Of a stretch of 64,000 nucleotides of DNA, positions 7,895 to 18,400 are shown piece by piece (positions within the stretch are counted from its first letter, which is position 1; each line of letters starts with the position of its first letter). The notes under the pieces are model-generated. The model was not told where the DNA came from, ran no database searches, and saw only the letters and a program-made list of their open reading frames with translations. Both the position numbers and the translations under genes were made by a program. This DNA comes from Sphingomonas sp. Leaf33 (GTDB lineage Bacteria; Pseudomonadota; Alphaproteobacteria; Sphingomonadales; Sphingomonadaceae): the NCBI RefSeq assembly GCF_001421785.1, contig NZ_LMLB01000001.1:986103-1050102 (forward strand). The letters run 5' to 3'.

Positions 7895-8185
7895 TTAGTG
7901 CACGCGCCCGTCCTGCGCGGCGACATACCCATCGTACGACCCGCAACCCTGCGGGTCCTTGCGGCAGCGCTTCTGCCAGTCGCGGCGTTCCCGGCCTTCG
8001 CGCGCTTCGGCTTGGCGCATCCGGCGGCCATAGTTGCGGTCGGCTTCGTCCTGGCTGGTGGTCGCCCAGTCGGCGGCCTGGCCCGCCGCGCGCACCGGCA
8101 GGGTGACCAGATCGACCGCAGTCTTGGCGATGCAGCCCGACAGGCCGAGCGCGGCGAAGGGCAACAGGATCAGGACTTTACGCAT
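7895..8185 (-). CDS. small lipoprotein, 96 aa, unknown function
   Basis: MRKVLILLPFAALGLSGC is a lipoprotein signal with lipobox LSGC, so the mature protein starts at Cys18 and is membrane-anchored. The mature part is charged and rich in Arg, Asp and Gln, with GYVAAQDGRV at the end. The ATG at 8185 is chosen because it starts the lipoprotein signal; an upstream extension of the frame is unlikely. It sits 19 nt after the stop of the glycerophosphodiesterase gene on the same strand. Confidence 0.8.
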   Translation of the reverse strand: MRKVLILLPFAALGLSGCIAKTAVDLVTLPVRAAGQAADWATTSQDEADRNYGRRMRQAEAREGRERRDWQKRCRKDPQGCGSYDGYVAAQDGRVH

Positions 8186-8204
8186 CGATACAGGCCCCCA
8201 AGGC

Positions 8205-9215
8205 TCAACGCAGCCGGCGAGCGTCGCGGGCGCTAGACCCATCTAGCGGAAAGTCGGTGAAAAAACCATCGACGCCGAGTTCGAGATAGCGCGCGATTTC
8301 ATCGCGTAGCCGCCCGTGTCCGCGCGGATCGATGCCGCTGCGCAGCGATGCCGGCAGGAAGAAATTCTCCGCCCGGAACGTCCAGGGGTGGACCTTCAGC
8401 CCCGCGGCATGGGCATCGGCGACCAGGCTTGTCGGCACCGCGTCGCCGTCGCGGATCATCGTCTTGTTCGGGCCGATACCGTAGGCATAGGCGGCGATCG
8501 CGGTCAGCCCGGCCGGCGTCGCCATCGCGGCATAGTTCGGCTGCGTGCCGTCGGCCGGCGCGCCCTTTGCATCCATCAGCTGGATCAGGCGGACCCTGGT
8601 CATCCCCTTCAGCCGCTTCAGGTTCGCGACCTCGAACGACTGGATAAAGACCGGCGCATCGGCGCGGTCCCAGCCGGCCGCCTTCAGTTGCGCGACCAGC
8701 GGCGTGTCCGTCTCCAGCCCGATCGACGCGAAATAGGTCGGGTGCTTGGTCTCGGGATAGACGCCGACCTTGTGCGTTTTGGCGAGCGCGATGATTTCGG
8801 CGAAGGTGGGCACGTCGAATTTGCCATCATGCGCCGTCCCGCGCAGCAGCGGCAGCCGCTCCTTCGCGCGCAGCGTCTTCAGTTCGGCCAGCGTGAAATC
8901 CTCGGTGAACCAGCCGGTCACGCGTGCACCGTCGATCGTCTTCGTCCCCTTGCGCGCGGCGAATTCGGGATGCGCGGCGACATCGGTCGTCTCCGAAATC
9001 TCGTTCTCGTGCCGCGCGACCAGCACGCCGTCCTTCGTGGGGACCAGATCGGGTTCGATGAAGTCGGCGCCCTGTTCGATCGCCAGCATGTAGGCCGCGA
9101 TGGTGTGTTCGGGGCGCAGCCCGCTGGCGCCGCGGTGGGCGATGACGATGGGGTCCGACATCGCGCCACTGTGCCCGACCGCGGCGAGCAGAACCAGCGC
9201 CCATCCTGCCGACAT
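8205..9215 (-). CDS. glpQ: secreted glycerophosphodiester phosphodiesterase
   Basis: It hydrolyses glycerophosphodiesters to glycerol-3-phosphate and an alcohol. The 336-aa protein has an N-terminal signal peptide (MSAGWALVLLAAVGHSGA) and then the GDPD TIM-barrel motifs: IAHRGASGLRPEHT (catalytic His and Arg), DFIEPDLVPTKDG (metal Glu and Asp) and VARHENEI (second catalytic His). The C-terminal barrel strand contains VDGFFTDFP. The ATG at 9215 has AAAGGA upstream. This is the periplasmic GlpQ-like type, longer than the cytoplasmic UgpQ. Confidence 0.93.
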   Translation of the reverse strand: MSAGWALVLLAAVGHSGAMSDPIVIAHRGASGLRPEHTIAAYMLAIEQGADFIEPDLVPTKDGVLVARHENEISETTDVAAHPEFAARKGTKTIDGARVTGWFTEDFTLAELKTLRAKERLPLLRGTAHDGKFDVPTFAEIIALAKTHKVGVYPETKHPTYFASIGLETDTPLVAQLKAAGWDRADAPVFIQSFEVANLKRLKGMTRVRLIQLMDAKGAPADGTQPNYAAMATPAGLTAIAAYAYGIGPNKTMIRDGDAVPTSLVADAHAAGLKVHPWTFRAENFFLPASLRSGIDPRGHGRLRDEIARYLELGVDGFFTDFPLDGSSARDARRLR

Positions 9216-9386
9216 GCGACTGTCCTTTCGTCCCGGATACCTGACCGGGAACAAGCGTTAGCGTGGCTGTCATCACGGGACCAGTCACTTGCGCCTATCG
9301 ACCATCCGAGCCGTTATCGCCGCCGGGGCTTGCCAAGCCCGGTCGCTGCCCGCATCGCCCACGGCCCGGTAGCGGAAGGGTTGACC

Positions 9387-10310
9387 ATGGCCGATAACGA
9401 CAGCGTCCTGACCGCCGCGCGCGCGTGGCGGGGCGAGCCGCTTGCGCTGGCGACGGTCGTGTCGACCTGGGGCTCGGCGCCGCGCCCGCGGGGCAGCCAT
9501 ATGCTCGTCCACGCCGATGGCCGGTTCGAAGGGTCGGTGTCGGGCGGCTGCGTCGAGACAGACATTCTGGCGACCGCGGCCGACGTGATCGCCGGCGCCC
9601 CCGCCGTCGTGAAGCGCTACGGCGTGGCCGATGCCGCGGCCTGGGAAGTCGGCCTGCCGTGCGGCGGCGAGATCGCGGTACTGGTCCAGCCGGTATCGGC
9701 GGAGGGCTTCGACCCCGAACTGTTCGACCGCATCGACGACGCGCGCGGGCAGGGCAAGGCGCTGGTCGTGGCGACCGACCTCGCGACGGGCCATAGCGAC
9801 CTTCGCCCGCTCGAGACCGGGGAGGCGTTCGTCAACCGCTATGATCCGCCGCGGATGCTGCTGATCGTCGGCGCGGTGCAGATCGCGCAATCGCTCGCCG
9901 CGCTTGCGGCCACGCTCGGCATCCGCACCGTCGTCATCGATCCGCGCGCGCGCTTCCTGACCGAAGAGCGGTTTCCCGGCGTCACGCTCGATGATCGCTG
10001 GCCCGACGAAGCAATCGCCGCCTACACGCCCGGCCCCTCGACCGCGGTGGTGACGCTCAGCCACGATACCAAGATCGACGACCCCGCGCTTATCGCCGCG
10101 CTGGCGACCGACGCGGCGTACGTCGGCGCGCTCGGCAGCCGCCGCAGCCACGCCGCCCGCCGAGAGCGACTGGCTGCGGCCGGGCTGACCCCAGACCAGA
10201 TCGACCGCGTCGACGGGCCCGTCGGGCTCGACATCGGCGCGGTCGGCCCGGCCGAGATCGCACTGTCGATCGCCGCCGCCATGATAGGAGCGTTCAATGA
10301 TCCGCGCTGA
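9387..10310 (+). CDS. XdhC/CoxI-family protein
   Basis: This family handles the molybdenum cofactor: it binds and sulfurates it before insertion into xanthine-dehydrogenase-type enzymes. The N-terminal XdhC motif WGSAPRPRGSHM, then GSVSGGCVE and GLPCGGEI, are clear. A C-terminal Rossmann-like domain follows (LLIVGAVQIAQSLA), where the usual GAGHVG is altered. The end GALGSRRSHAARRERL is typical. The ATG at 9387 follows GGAAGGG. It overlaps the MobA-like gene by 14 nt. No molybdenum hydroxylase subunits are in the window, so the client enzyme must be elsewhere. Confidence 0.9.
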   Translation: MADNDSVLTAARAWRGEPLALATVVSTWGSAPRPRGSHMLVHADGRFEGSVSGGCVETDILATAADVIAGAPAVVKRYGVADAAAWEVGLPCGGEIAVLVQPVSAEGFDPELFDRIDDARGQGKALVVATDLATGHSDLRPLETGEAFVNRYDPPRMLLIVGAVQIAQSLAALAATLGIRTVVIDPRARFLTEERFPGVTLDDRWPDEAIAAYTPGPSTAVVTLSHDTKIDDPALIAALATDAAYVGALGSRRSHAARRERLAAAGLTPDQIDRVDGPVGLDIGAVGPAEIALSIAAAMIGAFNDPR

Positions 10311-10902
10311 AGATACTGTCCTGATCCTGCTGGCGGCGGGGCGCTCGTCGCGCTTCGAAACCGGCAACAAGCTGGAGGCGGAGTTCCTGAAGAAGCCGGT
10401 CGGGCTGCACGTCGTGACCGCGCTCGAGGACATCCCGTTCAAGGACCGCTTCGTCGTGCGCGACGGCTGCTCGCTCGATTTCCAGGGGTACCACGTCCTC
10501 CACAACGACCAGCCGCAGGACGGCATGGCGCGATCGGTGCGGATGGGGGTCGAAGCTGCGAAGGGCGCAGGCGCAAAGGCGGTGCTGATCGCGCTCGCCG
10601 ACATGCCGCGCGTAACTGCTGCACATATCTATCGCCTGCTGGAGGCGGCGGACTCGGACGATGCGGTCGTGGCATCCAGCGACGGCACCCAGCCGCGCCC
10701 GCCGGCCGTGTTCGGGGCGGGGCGGTTCGACTTCCTGATGTCGCTGGAGGGCGACGCCGGCGCGCGCGACCTGGTTCAGGCGGGCAAGCACGTCGTGACA
10801 TCGCCCGCGGAACTGATCGACATCGACACGCCGGAAGACCTGGAGGCGCTGCGCGCGCTGGTCCACGCGCCCGAACTGACGATCACCCGGCCACAGGGGT
10901 AA
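10297..10902 (+). CDS. MobA-like nucleotidyltransferase (MocA-type)
   Basis: A 201-aa nucleotidyltransferase with the signature LLAAGRSSRF at residues 11-20 and LADMPRVTAAHI at about 102-113. Paired with XdhC it is probably a molybdenum cofactor cytidylyltransferase, which makes the MCD form used by xanthine-dehydrogenase-family hydroxylases. After LAAGRSSRF the residues read NKLEAEF rather than the usual NKLL/GKPL, so substrate details are uncertain. The frame overlaps the 3' end of the XdhC gene, which argues for one operon. It ends six bases before a palindromic repeat. Confidence 0.85.
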   Translation: MIRAEDTVLILLAAGRSSRFETGNKLEAEFLKKPVGLHVVTALEDIPFKDRFVVRDGCSLDFQGYHVLHNDQPQDGMARSVRMGVEAAKGAGAKAVLIALADMPRVTAAHIYRLLEAADSDDAVVASSDGTQPRPPAVFGAGRFDFLMSLEGDAGARDLVQAGKHVVTSPAELIDIDTPEDLEALRALVHAPELTITRPQG

Positions 10903-10907
10903 AGCTC

Positions 10908-10996
10908 CGTCATTCCCGCGAAGGCGGGAATCCATCTCCCGCGCTTGCCAAGAGGACAGTCCGCGAGGTGGGTCCCCGCCTGCGCGGGGACGACGG
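10908..10996. repeat. palindromic repeat after the XdhC/MobA pair
   Basis: Left arm CGTCATTCCCGCGAAGGCGG from 10908 and right arm GGTCCCCGCCTGCGCGGGGA ending near 10996 form a long imperfect stem. It is intergenic between two convergent transcription units (XdhC/MobA and the efflux operon), so it may also help end transcription. It shares its internal ATCTCCCGCGCTTGCC with the copy at 35876-35963. Confidence 0.85.
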
Positions 10997-11048
10997 GTTT
11001 GTGGCTGCCGTGCGTGAACCGGTGTCCGCCTTCGCGGGTTGCCCGCCC

Positions 11049-12257
11049 TTACTCGTGTCGCAGCGCGTCGATCGGATTCAGCGCCGCCGCGCGCCGCGCC
11101 GGAAAGAAGCCGAACACGACCCCGATCACCGCCGAAATCGCAAAGGCGATCAGGTTGATCTGCAGGTCGAACGTCCACGGCACCTTCATCAGGGGCGTGA
11201 TGCCCGCGATGGCCAGCTGCGCGATGCCCAGGCCGACCAGCCCGCCGAGCATCGAGAGCACCACCGCTTCGACCAGGAACTGCAACAGCACTTCGCTTGC
11301 CACCGCGCCGATCGCCAGGCGGATGCCGATCTCGCGCGTACGTTCGGTCACGCTCACCAGCATGATGTTCATGATGCCGATGCCGCCGACGATCAGGCTG
11401 ATCGCCGCGACCGCCGCGACGATGTTGGTCAGCATCGTCGTCGTGCCGGTCAGCGTGTCGCTGATCTGCTTGGTGTCGAAGATGTTGAAATCGTCCTGCT
11501 TGCCGCCCGAGATGTTGCGGCGTTCGCGCAGCAGGTCCTCGATCCCCGACTGGACGGTGCTGGTCGAAAAGGCGGTGTTTACGCCGACCAGCATCAGGCG
11601 GATGTCGCGATTGCCGGTGAAGCGGCGCTGCACCGCCTTCAGCGGCATGATGACCACGTCGTCCTGGTCGCCGCCGAACCCCTGCTGCCCGCGCGTCGTC
11701 AGCACGCCGATGACGTCGCAGCTGATCCCGTTGATCCGCATCCGCGTGCCGACCGCCTGGCCCCCGCGGTACAGGTTGGTGTAGACGGTGTTGCCGATGA
11801 TGCAGACGGCCTTCCCCGCGGCTTCCTCCGCCGGCATGAAGGTGCGGCCGGTCGTCAGCGGCCACGGCTGGACCTGGAAATACGCGGATGTCGTGCCGTT
11901 GATCGTCGTCGACCAGTTGCTGCCTTCGTAGATCGCGGTGCCGGTCGCCTGCGCCTGCGGGGCGACGGCGGTAACGCCGGTCACCTGGCGGCGGATGGCG
12001 TCCACATCCTCGGGCTTGAAGTCGGGCGGCCGCGGCCCCCCGCCACCGCGACCGAAGCCCTGGCCGGGGCGGATCTGGAGGACATTCGTGCCCAGCGCCG
12101 AAATCTGCGCCTGGACGGCCGACGTGGTCGCCTTGCCGAGCGTGACCATCGTGACGACCGCGCCGACGCCGATGACGATGCCGAGGATGGTCAGGAACGA
12201 GCGCAGCAGGTGGCGCCGGATCGAGCGGATCGCGAGGATGAAGGTGGTGCCGAGCAT
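11049..12257 (-). CDS. MacB-type ABC permease (FtsX fold), 402 aa
   Basis: The permease half of a MacB exporter: one membrane helix near residues 20-45, a large periplasmic domain, and three C-terminal helices in the FtsX domain (IVGGIGIMNIMLVSVTERTREIGIR is the diagnostic stretch). In E. coli MacB the ATPase and permease are fused; here they are separate genes. The ATG at 12257 has GAGGA upstream, and that site sits against a palindromic repeat (12266-12344). It should work with the ATPase, MacA adaptor and NodT-type channel upstream to pump macrolide-like, peptide or lipid substrates. Confidence 0.92.
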   Translation of the reverse strand: MLGTTFILAIRSIRRHLLRSFLTILGIVIGVGAVVTMVTLGKATTSAVQAQISALGTNVLQIRPGQGFGRGGGGPRPPDFKPEDVDAIRRQVTGVTAVAPQAQATGTAIYEGSNWSTTINGTTSAYFQVQPWPLTTGRTFMPAEEAAGKAVCIIGNTVYTNLYRGGQAVGTRMRINGISCDVIGVLTTRGQQGFGGDQDDVVIMPLKAVQRRFTGNRDIRLMLVGVNTAFSTSTVQSGIEDLLRERRNISGGKQDDFNIFDTKQISDTLTGTTTMLTNIVAAVAAISLIVGGIGIMNIMLVSVTERTREIGIRLAIGAVASEVLLQFLVEAVVLSMLGGLVGLGIAQLAIAGITPLMKVPWTFDLQINLIAFAISAVIGVVFGFFPARRAAALNPIDALRHE

Positions 12258-12265
12258 TACGTCCT

Positions 12266-12344
12266 CGTGCTCCCGCGCAGGCGGAAGCCCAGGGTTACAA
12301 GGGGCGTAGCTTGCGGCTCTAGGCTCCCGCCTGCGCGGGAGCAC
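12266..12344. repeat. palindromic repeat between MacB ATPase and permease genes
   Basis: The arms around GTGCTCCCGCGCAGGCGG (from 12266) and CCGCCTGCGCGGGAGCAC (ending 12344) are nearly perfect. Read in the operon direction, the element ends with GCGGGAGCACGAG immediately before the permease start. The same arm lies before glyS (62772-62797). It fills most of the 100-base gap between the two MacB genes. Confidence 0.9.
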
Positions 12345-12357
12345 CGGTGGTTTTTGG

Positions 12358-13056
12358 TCACGCCGCCACCTCCGTCTTGCGCTCGATCCGCTCGACCAGG
12401 CCATCCTTGAAATGCACGATGGTTCGCGCGAACGCCGCCATGTCGGGTTCGTGCGTCACCATCAGCACCGTTATCCCCGAATTCCTGTTGAGGTCGGTCA
12501 GCAGTTCCATGATCTCGACCGAGCGCTCCGAATCGAGATTGCCGGTCGGTTCGTCCGCCAGCAGCACGTCGGGCTGGGTCACGATGGCGCGGGCGATGGC
12601 CACGCGCTGTTGCTGGCCGCCGGACAGTTCGGCGGGCGTATGGTCCCACCAGTTGGCAAGGCCGACCTTGTCGAGCGCCGCCATGCCCAGCTCGCGGCGC
12701 GTCGTCTTGTCCTCGCCGCGGTAGAGCAGTGGCAATTCGACATTCTCCAGCGCGGACGTGCGCGACAGCAGGTTGAAGCCCTGAAACACGAAGCCGAGAT
12801 ACTTGCGTCGCAGCAGCGCACGCTGGTCGCGGGTCAGCGTCTCGATAGGGTGGCCGCGGAACGTGAAGCTGCCGCCGCTCGGCACGTCGAGGCAGCCGAG
12901 GATGTTCATCGTCGTCGACTTACCCGAACCCGACGGCCCCATCACCGCGACGAAATCGCCCGCCTCGATGTCGAGGTCGACGCCCTTGAGCGCCTGGAAC
13001 ATCGTCGCGCCGGCGCCATAGGTCTTGGTGACGCCGCGCAGGGAGATGATGCTCAC
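12358..13056 (-). CDS. MacB-type ABC ATPase, 232 aa
   Basis: An ATPase of the LolD/MacB family: Walker A GPSGSGKST (about residues 40-48), Q-loop FVFQGFNLL, signature LSGGQQQRVAIARA, Walker B VLLADEPTGNLD and switch His in VTHEPD. The GTG at 13056 follows GGGGAGAGGGAG; that ribosome-binding site is the edge of a palindromic repeat (13060-13160). An upstream extension of the frame runs through the repeat and is not credible. It sits between the MacA adaptor and the permease in the operon. Confidence 0.94.
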   Translation of the reverse strand: MSIISLRGVTKTYGAGATMFQALKGVDLDIEAGDFVAVMGPSGSGKSTTMNILGCLDVPSGGSFTFRGHPIETLTRDQRALLRRKYLGFVFQGFNLLSRTSALENVELPLLYRGEDKTTRRELGMAALDKVGLANWWDHTPAELSGGQQQRVAIARAIVTQPDVLLADEPTGNLDSERSVEIMELLTDLNRNSGITVLMVTHEPDMAAFARTIVHFKDGLVERIERKTEVAA

Positions 13057-13059
13057 AAC

Positions 13060-13160
13060 TCCCTCTCCCCTCCGGGGAGAGGGGGCGGGGTCTCGCATAG
13101 ACGACGGTCTCGGTGAGACACCTGCCCCTCTCCCAACCCTCTCCCCGCGGGGGAGAGGGC
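13060..13160. repeat. CTCTCCCC-type palindromic repeat between macA and the MacB ATPase gene
   Basis: The left part contains CTCCCTCTCCCCTCCGGGGA and a G-run; the right part contains CTCTCCCAACCCTCTCCCCG and GGGGGAGAGGGC. Each half is itself a hairpin, so the whole is a compound inverted repeat. It differs in sequence from the CGCAGGCGG type in the next gap, so two repeat families have entered the same operon. Confidence 0.82.
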
Positions 13161-13170
13161 TTTGCAGGCG

Positions 13171-14562
13171 TTACTGCCCACGGCCACCTCCACCGCCGCC
13201 CGAGCGCCGGCCCGACCCGCCAGCCTTGGTCTGCGTGTCTGCATCGCTCGCCATCTGTCCGGTGATGACCTGCATCCCCGGCTTCAGGTCGCCGCCGATG
13301 ACTTCGGTCATCTGGCCGTTGGTGTCGCCGGTCACGACGCGGACCTGCTGCGGCGTGCCGTCGGCGCCCTTCACATAGACGGTCTGCTGCGCACCGCGGC
13401 TGGTCGACACCTGGCGTTCGTTGCCTTGTCCGCGGCGGGGGCCGCGCATCACCAGCGATCCGGCGATCCCGCTGTTGCCGCCCTGGCCGCCGGCCGCGGG
13501 GCGGAAGCGGAGTGCGGCGTTCGGGACCAGCAGCACGTTCTGCTTCTGCGTCGTCACGATGTCCGCGGTCGCGGTCATGCCGGGGCGTAGCGTCAGGTCG
13601 GGGTTCGCGACGCTCAGGTCCGCGGCATACGACACGACCTGGCCGGTGGTCGCGCTGGTCGTCGTCGCGCTGCTGGACGACGACGCGCTGCTGACCGTCA
13701 GGTTGGAGCCGAGATCGACGCGCGTGATCTGTGCCGGAAAGGTGCGTCCCGGAAAGGCGTCGACCGTGAAGGTGGCCTTCTGCCCCGTCTTCACTTCGCC
13801 CACGTCGGCCTCGTCGATCGAGACTTCCAGCTTCATCTTCGACAGGTCTTCGGCGATGACGAACAGCGTCGGGGTGTTGAACGACGCCGCGACCGTCTGG
13901 CCGGGATCGACCGCGCGGGCGAGCACGACGCCCGACACCGGCGACCGGATGATCGCGCGCTGGCGCTGCGTCTGCGACTGGGCAAGCTGGGCCTGTGCGG
14001 CCGTCACATTGGCCTGCGCGACCTTCAACGCGGCGACCGCGCGGCTGTAATTGGCGCGGCCGGTCTGCAATTCGGCTTCGGAGGGCACACGCTTGTTGGA
14101 CAGGCGATAGACTTCCTCCAGCCGGTTGAGCTGCGCCTGCGCCTCCGCCACCGTCGCTCGGGCCTGCGTCACCTGCGCCTGGTTGGCGGCGATCTGCGCC
14201 TGGCTGGCGCGGATCTGGTCGTCGATCTGTTCGGGATCGATGAGCGCGAGCGCCTGACCCGCGACGACCCGGTCGTTCACGTCGGCGACGACGCGCGTGA
14301 CCAGCCCCGACAGTTGCGACCCGACCGTCACCTGGTTGGTCGGGGCAAGCTTGCCCGTCGCCGATACCGATACCGTCAGGTCGCCGCGCCTGGCGGCCTC
14401 GGTCGAATATTCGGGCGCGGCGTCACCCTTGAAGCAGCGGCTGACCAGCAGGCCGAGCAGCACGATGCCGACGATGATCGCCGCCCATTTGGCATAGCGC
14501 CGCCACGGCTTCACCGGCTTCACGCCCAGGAAATCGTCAGTCGTCTCGGTGGTCGTGGCCAT
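13171..14562 (-). CDS. macA: MacA-type periplasmic adaptor (HlyD family)
   Basis: The membrane-fusion protein of a tripartite efflux pump. A short cytoplasmic N-terminus and one membrane helix (about residues 28-44, AAIIVGIVLLGLLVS) are followed by a biotinyl-lipoyl half-motif, a long alpha-hairpin (repeated Ala/Gln/Arg heptads, about residues 110-200), the second lipoyl half and beta-barrel domains. The C-terminus is a low-complexity Gly/Arg tail. Its ATG shares one base with the stop of the outer-membrane gene upstream (TGATG at 14560-14564). At 463 aa it is longer than E. coli MacA (371), partly because of Ser/Thr- and Gly-rich insertions. Confidence 0.93.
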   Translation of the reverse strand: MATTTETTDDFLGVKPVKPWRRYAKWAAIIVGIVLLGLLVSRCFKGDAAPEYSTEAARRGDLTVSVSATGKLAPTNQVTVGSQLSGLVTRVVADVNDRVVAGQALALIDPEQIDDQIRASQAQIAANQAQVTQARATVAEAQAQLNRLEEVYRLSNKRVPSEAELQTGRANYSRAVAALKVAQANVTAAQAQLAQSQTQRQRAIIRSPVSGVVLARAVDPGQTVAASFNTPTLFVIAEDLSKMKLEVSIDEADVGEVKTGQKATFTVDAFPGRTFPAQITRVDLGSNLTVSSASSSSSATTTSATTGQVVSYAADLSVANPDLTLRPGMTATADIVTTQKQNVLLVPNAALRFRPAAGGQGGNSGIAGSLVMRGPRRGQGNERQVSTSRGAQQTVYVKGADGTPQQVRVVTGDTNGQMTEVIGGDLKPGMQVITGQMASDADTQTKAGGSGRRSGGGGGGRGQ

Positions 14563-16025
14563 CAGCGGTCCTGCCGTATGCGTTCGGGTGCTTGGGGTGC
14601 ACCGGCCGCGGCATCCCAGCCGCCGCCGAGCGCGAGGTAGAGCTGGACGAGCGCGGTCGCTTCGTCCGACTGCGCCTGCGTCAGGCCGTTGCGCGCGCTG
14701 AGCAACGCGGTTTCCGCCTGCGTCAGCGTGATGAAGTCGGTCAGGCCGGAGCGATATTGCAGCCGCGCGAGCAGCGCGGTCGAATTGGCCGCATCCAGCG
14801 CGGTCGTGAACTCGCGCTGCCGCGCCCGCGCGGTGTCGAGCGCGACGACGGCGGTCTCGACATCCTCCAGCGCGGTCAGCACCGTGCCCTTGTAGGCGGC
14901 AAATGCGGCGTCGGCGGCGGCTTCGTTCGATCGCACCTGCGCGCGGGCGCGGCCGCCATCGAAGATCAACTGGGTAATCCCGGCGAACACCGACCCGATG
15001 ACCGTGTCGAACAGCCCGCCGATGCCGGATGCGTTGGTGCTGATGTTCCCGCTGATCGCCAGCGCCGGATACAGTTCGGCCGCCGCGACGCCGATCCGCG
15101 CGGTGGCGGCGGCCAGGCTGCGCTCGGCCGCCAGCACATCGGGCCGCTGGCGCAGCACGTCAGCGGGGATGCCCGCGCCGACGATCGCCGGCCCCTTCGG
15201 GATCGCCCGCACCGCCGCCATGTCCGCCTTCAGCGCGCTCGGTGCCTGGCCGGTCAGCACCCCCAGCCGCGACACCGTGCTGTTGTAATTCGCCTCCAGC
15301 GTCGGGATGGTCGCGGCGGTCTGTGCGCGTTGCGATCGCGCCTGTTCGCGGTCGAGGCTGGAGACGAGCCCCGCCTGCACGCGGAAGCCCGCGATCTCCA
15401 GATTGTCGTCCTGCAGCCCCAGGCTGGCGCGCGCGTTCGCCAGCTGCGCCTGTGCCGCGCGCGCGAGGATATAGTTGCGCGCGATCTCGCCCTGCGTCGA
15501 CAGGATGACGGTCGCCAGGTTGTAGCCCGACGCCTGATACTCCGCGCCGCTCGCCTCGACCGTCCGGCGGATCTCGCCGAACAGGCCGAGCTGGTAGGAC
15601 ACACTGGCACCAAGCTGGAAATTGTTCGAATTGCCGCGCGAGATGTTGGTGACGGTACCGTCTGGTAGCACGATCGTCGATGATCCGCCGATCACATTCT
15701 GGTTGCGCGTGTACCCGCCCGATCCGTTGACGTTGGGCAGCAGTTGCGCGCGCGACTGGACCAGCGCCTCGCGCGCCTGCCGCAGCCGCGCGACGGCCTG
15801 CGCCACGTCCAGGTTGGTGTCGGCGGCGGATGCGACCAGCCGCTGGAGCAGCGGATCGTCAAACCGCGTCCACCACTGCGTCAGATCCTCGCGCACCGGA
15901 GTCGTCGCCACGGAAAAGGCCGCCGGCACGCCGAGCTGTTCTGCGGTGCGTGGGCGATAGTCGGGGCCCACGGTACACGCGGAAACGCTCGCCGCGAGCA
16001 GGGCCATGGTCATGCTACGCTTCAT
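14562..16025 (-). CDS. outer-membrane efflux lipoprotein, NodT family
   Basis: The TolC-like channel of the pump. MKRSMTMALLAASVSAC is a lipoprotein signal with the lipid-modified Cys17, followed by TVGPDYRPR, the usual start of NodT-family proteins. Two repeated outer-membrane-efflux domains with long coiled helices fill the 487 residues. ATG 16025 is preferred because it begins the lipoprotein signal. It is the first gene of the operon OMF-macA-MacB ATPase-MacB permease. Confidence 0.93.
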   Translation of the reverse strand: MKRSMTMALLAASVSACTVGPDYRPRTAEQLGVPAAFSVATTPVREDLTQWWTRFDDPLLQRLVASAADTNLDVAQAVARLRQAREALVQSRAQLLPNVNGSGGYTRNQNVIGGSSTIVLPDGTVTNISRGNSNNFQLGASVSYQLGLFGEIRRTVEASGAEYQASGYNLATVILSTQGEIARNYILARAAQAQLANARASLGLQDDNLEIAGFRVQAGLVSSLDREQARSQRAQTAATIPTLEANYNSTVSRLGVLTGQAPSALKADMAAVRAIPKGPAIVGAGIPADVLRQRPDVLAAERSLAAATARIGVAAAELYPALAISGNISTNASGIGGLFDTVIGSVFAGITQLIFDGGRARAQVRSNEAAADAAFAAYKGTVLTALEDVETAVVALDTARARQREFTTALDAANSTALLARLQYRSGLTDFITLTQAETALLSARNGLTQAQSDEATALVQLYLALGGGWDAAAGAPQAPERIRQDR

Positions 16026-16167
16026 CGCCGACAGATGTGCCGGGCGGGGCGAGCGGCGTCCAGCACGAAACTGTCGCGGTTTGTCGCATGGACATTTTCG
16101 AATTGTCTGAGGACTTGCTCCCGCAATCATGCTGCCGCAAAAGCCCGTCGACAGCTAGGAGAGGCGA

Positions 16168-18099
<1,932 letters not shown>

Positions 18100-18100
18100 G

Positions 18101-18400
18101 TCAGTCGTCGGTCAGGACGTCTAGGTCCTGGCCGGCTCCCAGGATGCCGAGGATCGTGACCTGGCCATCGTCCACGCGGTAGCCGATCACGTAGCGCCGC
18201 TTGTAAGGAATTGTTCGCAGATAGGGACGGCTTTCGGGGCGCGGTGTTCCCCGATGAGGGAACGTGGCAAGGCTATCGCACCTTTCGGTCAGCGCGGCGA
18301 CGACTCTGTCAGCGGTGTTGCTACCGGCCTGTTCGACAAGCCAAGCATGTATTTCTTCAATTCGTGCCAGAGCCTCGTCGGAGTAGCGAACCCTCTTCAA
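18101..18400 (-). CDS. RelE/ParE-type toxin
   Basis: A 99-aa protein of the RelE/ParE superfamily: RYSDEALARIEEIHAWL is the usual first strand and helix, FPHRGTPRPE is the loop, and RRYVIGYRVDDGQVTILGILGAGQDL is the C-terminal beta-sheet. Members either cut mRNA on the ribosome or poison gyrase; this one looks closer to ParE. Its ATG overlaps the antitoxin stop by 4 nt (18397-18400), the usual coupling in type II modules. It is convergent with acs. Confidence 0.9.
   Translation of the reverse strand: MKRVRYSDEALARIEEIHAWLVEQAGSNTADRVVAALTERCDSLATFPHRGTPRPESRPYLRTIPYKRRYVIGYRVDDGQVTILGILGAGQDLDVLTDD

Noticed and set aside
8316..9386. Plus-strand extension upstream of the XdhC gene
   Set aside because: It is antisense to the glycerophosphodiesterase, which has clear motifs and a signal peptide; only the part from 9387 is real.
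13060..13160. Repeat considered as a rho-independent terminator of macA
   Set aside because: It is a compound palindrome without a T-run, lies inside an operon, and similar elements occur before starts and within a gene.
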